A stretch of DNA of 7,196 nucleotides, from the NCBI GenBank assembly GCA_947177105.1, contig CAMWTF010000123.1, forward strand, positions 1 through 7,196. Reading direction: 5' to 3'. The translations under genes and the position numbers were made by a program. Origin of the DNA: an uncultured Lachnospiraceae bacterium. Lineage in GTDB: Bacteria; Bacillota; Clostridia; Lachnospirales; Lachnospiraceae. Position 1 is the stretch's first letter. Every line of letters begins with the position of its first letter. The notes beneath the pieces are model-generated. The model saw nothing but the letters and a program-made list of their open reading frames with translations. It made no database searches and was not told where the DNA came from. This document shows, one piece after another, positions 4,911-7,196 of the stretch.

Positions 4911-7187
4911 CTACACTTTTTTTAGTTTTGCAAAAGATGCATACATAATTTTTTGCCCGGCCTTGTCAAAATTCACCGTAACCTTGTAATCACGGGGTTC
5001 TTTGGCAATCTGGGTCACCGTGCCATCCCCGTATTTCAGATGGCGCACCCGGTCTCCCTCCTGATACTCCAGCTCTCCCAAAGTCTCCATGCTGTCCCCT
5101 TTGGTAATCCCGGCGATCTTATTCAGACTCCCGATACCCTGGGCGATATAGGGCTTGTTCTCTCTGGGTGTCACCCTGGGCCGCAAAATGGCCTTGGGAC
5201 GAAAATCTCCGCTCCCGCTCCCTGCAAAGCCGCCCACATCCACTATCTTTTTCCCGGGCGGCGTGTTGTCCAGCAGGTCTCCCGGTATCTCCTGCACAAA
5301 GCGGCTCACGGGATTGTACTGATTTTCCCCCCGTATCATGCGGCTGCGGGCGTAGGTCAGCGTCAGTTCCTCCTGGGCCCTGGTGATTCCCACATAGGCC
5401 AGCCTGCGCTCTTCTTCCAGATCCCCCGGATCATCCGAACTGATGCACATATAGCTGGGAAACAGACCGTCCTCCATCCCCGCCAGATACACATAGGGGA
5501 ACTCCAGTCCCTTGGCACTGTGAAGCGTCATCAGCAGAATGCGGTCCGTGCCGTTTTCCAGACTGTCGATATCGGCTACCAGCGCAATCTCCTCCAGGAA
5601 CTCGCTTAAGGATATCTCGTCATGAGTCTGCTCATAGAACACGGCCCTGTTTAAGAATTCTTCCACATTCTCCATCCTGTCGTTGCCGTCCTCATCGTCA
5701 ATGCTCTGCAAGTACGTCTGATAGTCAATGGTATCCATGATCTCATGAATCATATCCACGATGCCATAATATTTTGCCTTGGCCTTGAACACCTGAATCA
5801 TTTTTACAAAGGGCTCCAGCTTGGCTGCCGTCCTGCCCAAACTGGTGATCTGATCCATCTGCTCCAGGGCCTGGTAAAAGGTGATGCCCCGCATATCCGC
5901 ATAGCTCTGCACCTTGTCCAGCGTAGCGTTCCCGATGCCCCGCTTGGGCACGTTGATAATCCGCTTCACTGCCAGGTCATCCCTGCCGTTGTCAATGGTT
6001 TTCAGATAGGCCAGTATGTCCTTGATCTCCCGCCGCGCATAGAAGTTGATGCCTCCTACCACGTTGTAGGGCATTCCGTCCACCACCAGCCGCTCCTCCA
6101 GCATACGGGACTGGGCATTGGTGCGGTAGAGGATGGCAAAGTCACCGTAATGCGCCTGGCCTTTCCGCACTCTGGCCGCAATATCGTCCGATATATACTC
6201 CGCCTCCTCATAGCCGTTGTCAAACTGCCGGAAATGAATCCTGCTGCCCTGATCCTTTGCCGTCCACAGAGTCTTTTCCTTGCGCCCCCTGTTATTGCGG
6301 ATCACAGCGTTGGCAGTATCTAAGATATTGCCGGTGGACCGATAATTCTGCTCCAGCTTGATGACCCTGGCCTCCGGATACACCTTCTCATAGTCCAGAA
6401 TATTGCGGATATTGGCCCCCCGGAATTTATAGATGGACTGGTCGTCGTCGCCCACCACACAGAGATTGCGGTATTTGTCCGCCAGCAGCCGTATCAGTTC
6501 AAACTGCGCCGTGTTGGTGTCCTGATACTCGTCCACCATGATATAGCGAAACCTCTCCTGGTACTGGTTCAAAACCTCCGGGCAGCTTTTCAGAAGTTCC
6601 ACCGTCATAACCAGCAGATCGTCAAAGTCCAGGGCATTGCTCTTCTTCAGTTCCCGCTGGTACTCCTTGTAGCATGCCGCAATCTTTTTTTTCTGATAGT
6701 CCCCCATAGTCTGCAATTCGTACTCGGTGGGAGATATCAGCTCATTCTTGGCGGAGGAGATGGCGGACAACACCGCGCGTTCCTTCAGCATCTTGGTATC
6801 AATCATCTGCCTCTTGCACACGTCCTTGATGATCGCTTTCTGATCATCCGTGTCATAGATGGTAAAATGATTGTCAAAACCCAGCTTATCAATATACCTG
6901 CGCAGGATACGCACACAGGTGGAGTGGAAAGTGGACACCCACACCTGGTCCGCGCCAAAGCCCACGATATTGTCCACCCGCTCCCGCATCTCGCCGGCCG
7001 CCTTGTTGGTGAAAGTGATGGCCAGGATGTTCCAGGGATTGACTCCCATCTCGTCTATCAGATAAGCAATCCGATGGGTCAATACTCTGGTCTTGCCGGA
7101 TCCTGCCCCCGCCAACAGCAGAAGAGGTCCTTCAGTCGTCGTGACCGCCTCTTTCTGTTCTTTGTTTAAAGTGTCATATATACTCAT
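4911..7187 (-). CDS. pcrA: ATP-dependent DNA helicase PcrA (UvrD/Rep family, SF1A)
   Basis: A 758-residue 3'-5' DNA helicase used in repair, in clearing RecA filaments and stalled RNA polymerase, and in rolling-circle plasmid replication. All superfamily 1 motifs are present in order: Q motif LNKEQKEAV (7-15), Walker A AGAGSGKT (26-33), ITFTNKAAGEMRERV (57-71), Walker B VDEYQDTN (218-225), VVGDDDQSIYKFRGA (244-258), QNYRST (280-285), TLHSAKGLEF (554-563) and YVGITRA (598-604). A flexible linker (about 640-705) leads to a C-terminal Tudor-like domain (about 706-758, with GDRVRHLKYGDGTV), which in PcrA/UvrD binds RNA polymerase. The length is normal and no key residue is missing. The start MSIYDTLN matches the family. 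Only 9 nt upstream are visible, so its ribosome site and promoter cannot be judged. It is the first gene in view of a likely transcript continuing into the acidic-tail membrane protein and rlmD. Confidence 0.97.
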   Translation of the reverse strand: MSIYDTLNKEQKEAVTTTEGPLLLLAGAGSGKTRVLTHRIAYLIDEMGVNPWNILAITFTNKAAGEMRERVDNIVGFGADQVWVSTFHSTCVRILRRYIDKLGFDNHFTIYDTDDQKAIIKDVCKRQMIDTKMLKERAVLSAISSAKNELISPTEYELQTMGDYQKKKIAACYKEYQRELKKSNALDFDDLLVMTVELLKSCPEVLNQYQERFRYIMVDEYQDTNTAQFELIRLLADKYRNLCVVGDDDQSIYKFRGANIRNILDYEKVYPEARVIKLEQNYRSTGNILDTANAVIRNNRGRKEKTLWTAKDQGSRIHFRQFDNGYEEAEYISDDIAARVRKGQAHYGDFAILYRTNAQSRMLEERLVVDGMPYNVVGGINFYARREIKDILAYLKTIDNGRDDLAVKRIINVPKRGIGNATLDKVQSYADMRGITFYQALEQMDQITSLGRTAAKLEPFVKMIQVFKAKAKYYGIVDMIHEIMDTIDYQTYLQSIDDEDGNDRMENVEEFLNRAVFYEQTHDEISLSEFLEEIALVADIDSLENGTDRILLMTLHSAKGLEFPYVYLAGMEDGLFPSYMCISSDDPGDLEEERRLAYVGITRAQEELTLTYARSRMIRGENQYNPVSRFVQEIPGDLLDNTPPGKKIVDVGGFAGSGSGDFRPKAILRPRVTPRENKPYIAQGIGSLNKIAGITKGDSMETLGELEYQEGDRVRHLKYGDGTVTQIAKEPRDYKVTVNFDKAGQKIMYASFAKLKKV

Positions 7188-7196
7188 TGTCTCGTC

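Noticed and set aside
4953..5609. Plus-strand open frame of 218 codons
   Set aside because: It is a mirror frame of the C-terminal part of PcrA, whose helicase motifs are unmistakable.
1..7196. CRISPR array, tRNA, insertion sequence or defence system
   Set aside because: No regularly spaced repeats, cloverleaf sequences, transposase motifs or terminal inverted repeats were seen on either strand.

Overview
The window looks like chromosomal DNA from a Bacillota of the class Clostridia, most likely a motile, Lachnospiraceae-like gut anaerobe. This rests on strong Shine-Dalgarno sites, a PcrA-type helicase with a C-terminal Tudor-like tail, a TrmA-family rRNA methyltransferase with a TRAM domain and Fe-S cysteines, a clostridial-style chemoreceptor and a DUF4886-type SGNH hydrolase. 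The genus cannot be fixed from the sequence alone. Every credible gene lies on the minus strand, so transcription runs from position 7196 towards position 1.

Right half (7187 to 3128), housekeeping block. pcrA (DNA helicase) is followed after 61 nt by a small single-span membrane protein with a strongly acidic tail, then after 21 nt by rlmD (23S rRNA m5U methyltransferase). The short gaps, with no visible terminator, suggest one transcript for genome maintenance and ribosome modification. The middle protein is of unknown function.

Middle (3127 to 1184). A 249-nt gap holds a convincing extended -10 promoter and a leader of about 83 nt with possible alternative pairings. It drives a transmembrane methyl-accepting chemotaxis protein. 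The start codon is placed at 2878, after a clear GGAGGGG ribosome binding site. No chemotaxis partner genes are in view, so this looks like an orphan receptor.

Left part (1183 to 1), visibly more AT-rich. A cytoplasmic SGNH/DUF4886 hydrolase has a weak candidate promoter and a 12-bp perfect palindrome in its leader. A hairpin that may end its transcript comes next. Then comes a short lipoprotein whose stop codon overlaps, as ATGA, the apparent start of another gene running off the window. That start has its own well-spaced Shine-Dalgarno sequence.

Most of the window is ordinary. I see no CRISPR array, tRNA, rRNA, insertion sequence, phage gene or defence system, and no clear sign of a new biological system. 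The points most worth a second look are the acidic-tail membrane protein, the coupled gene pair at the left edge, and the leader of the chemoreceptor gene.
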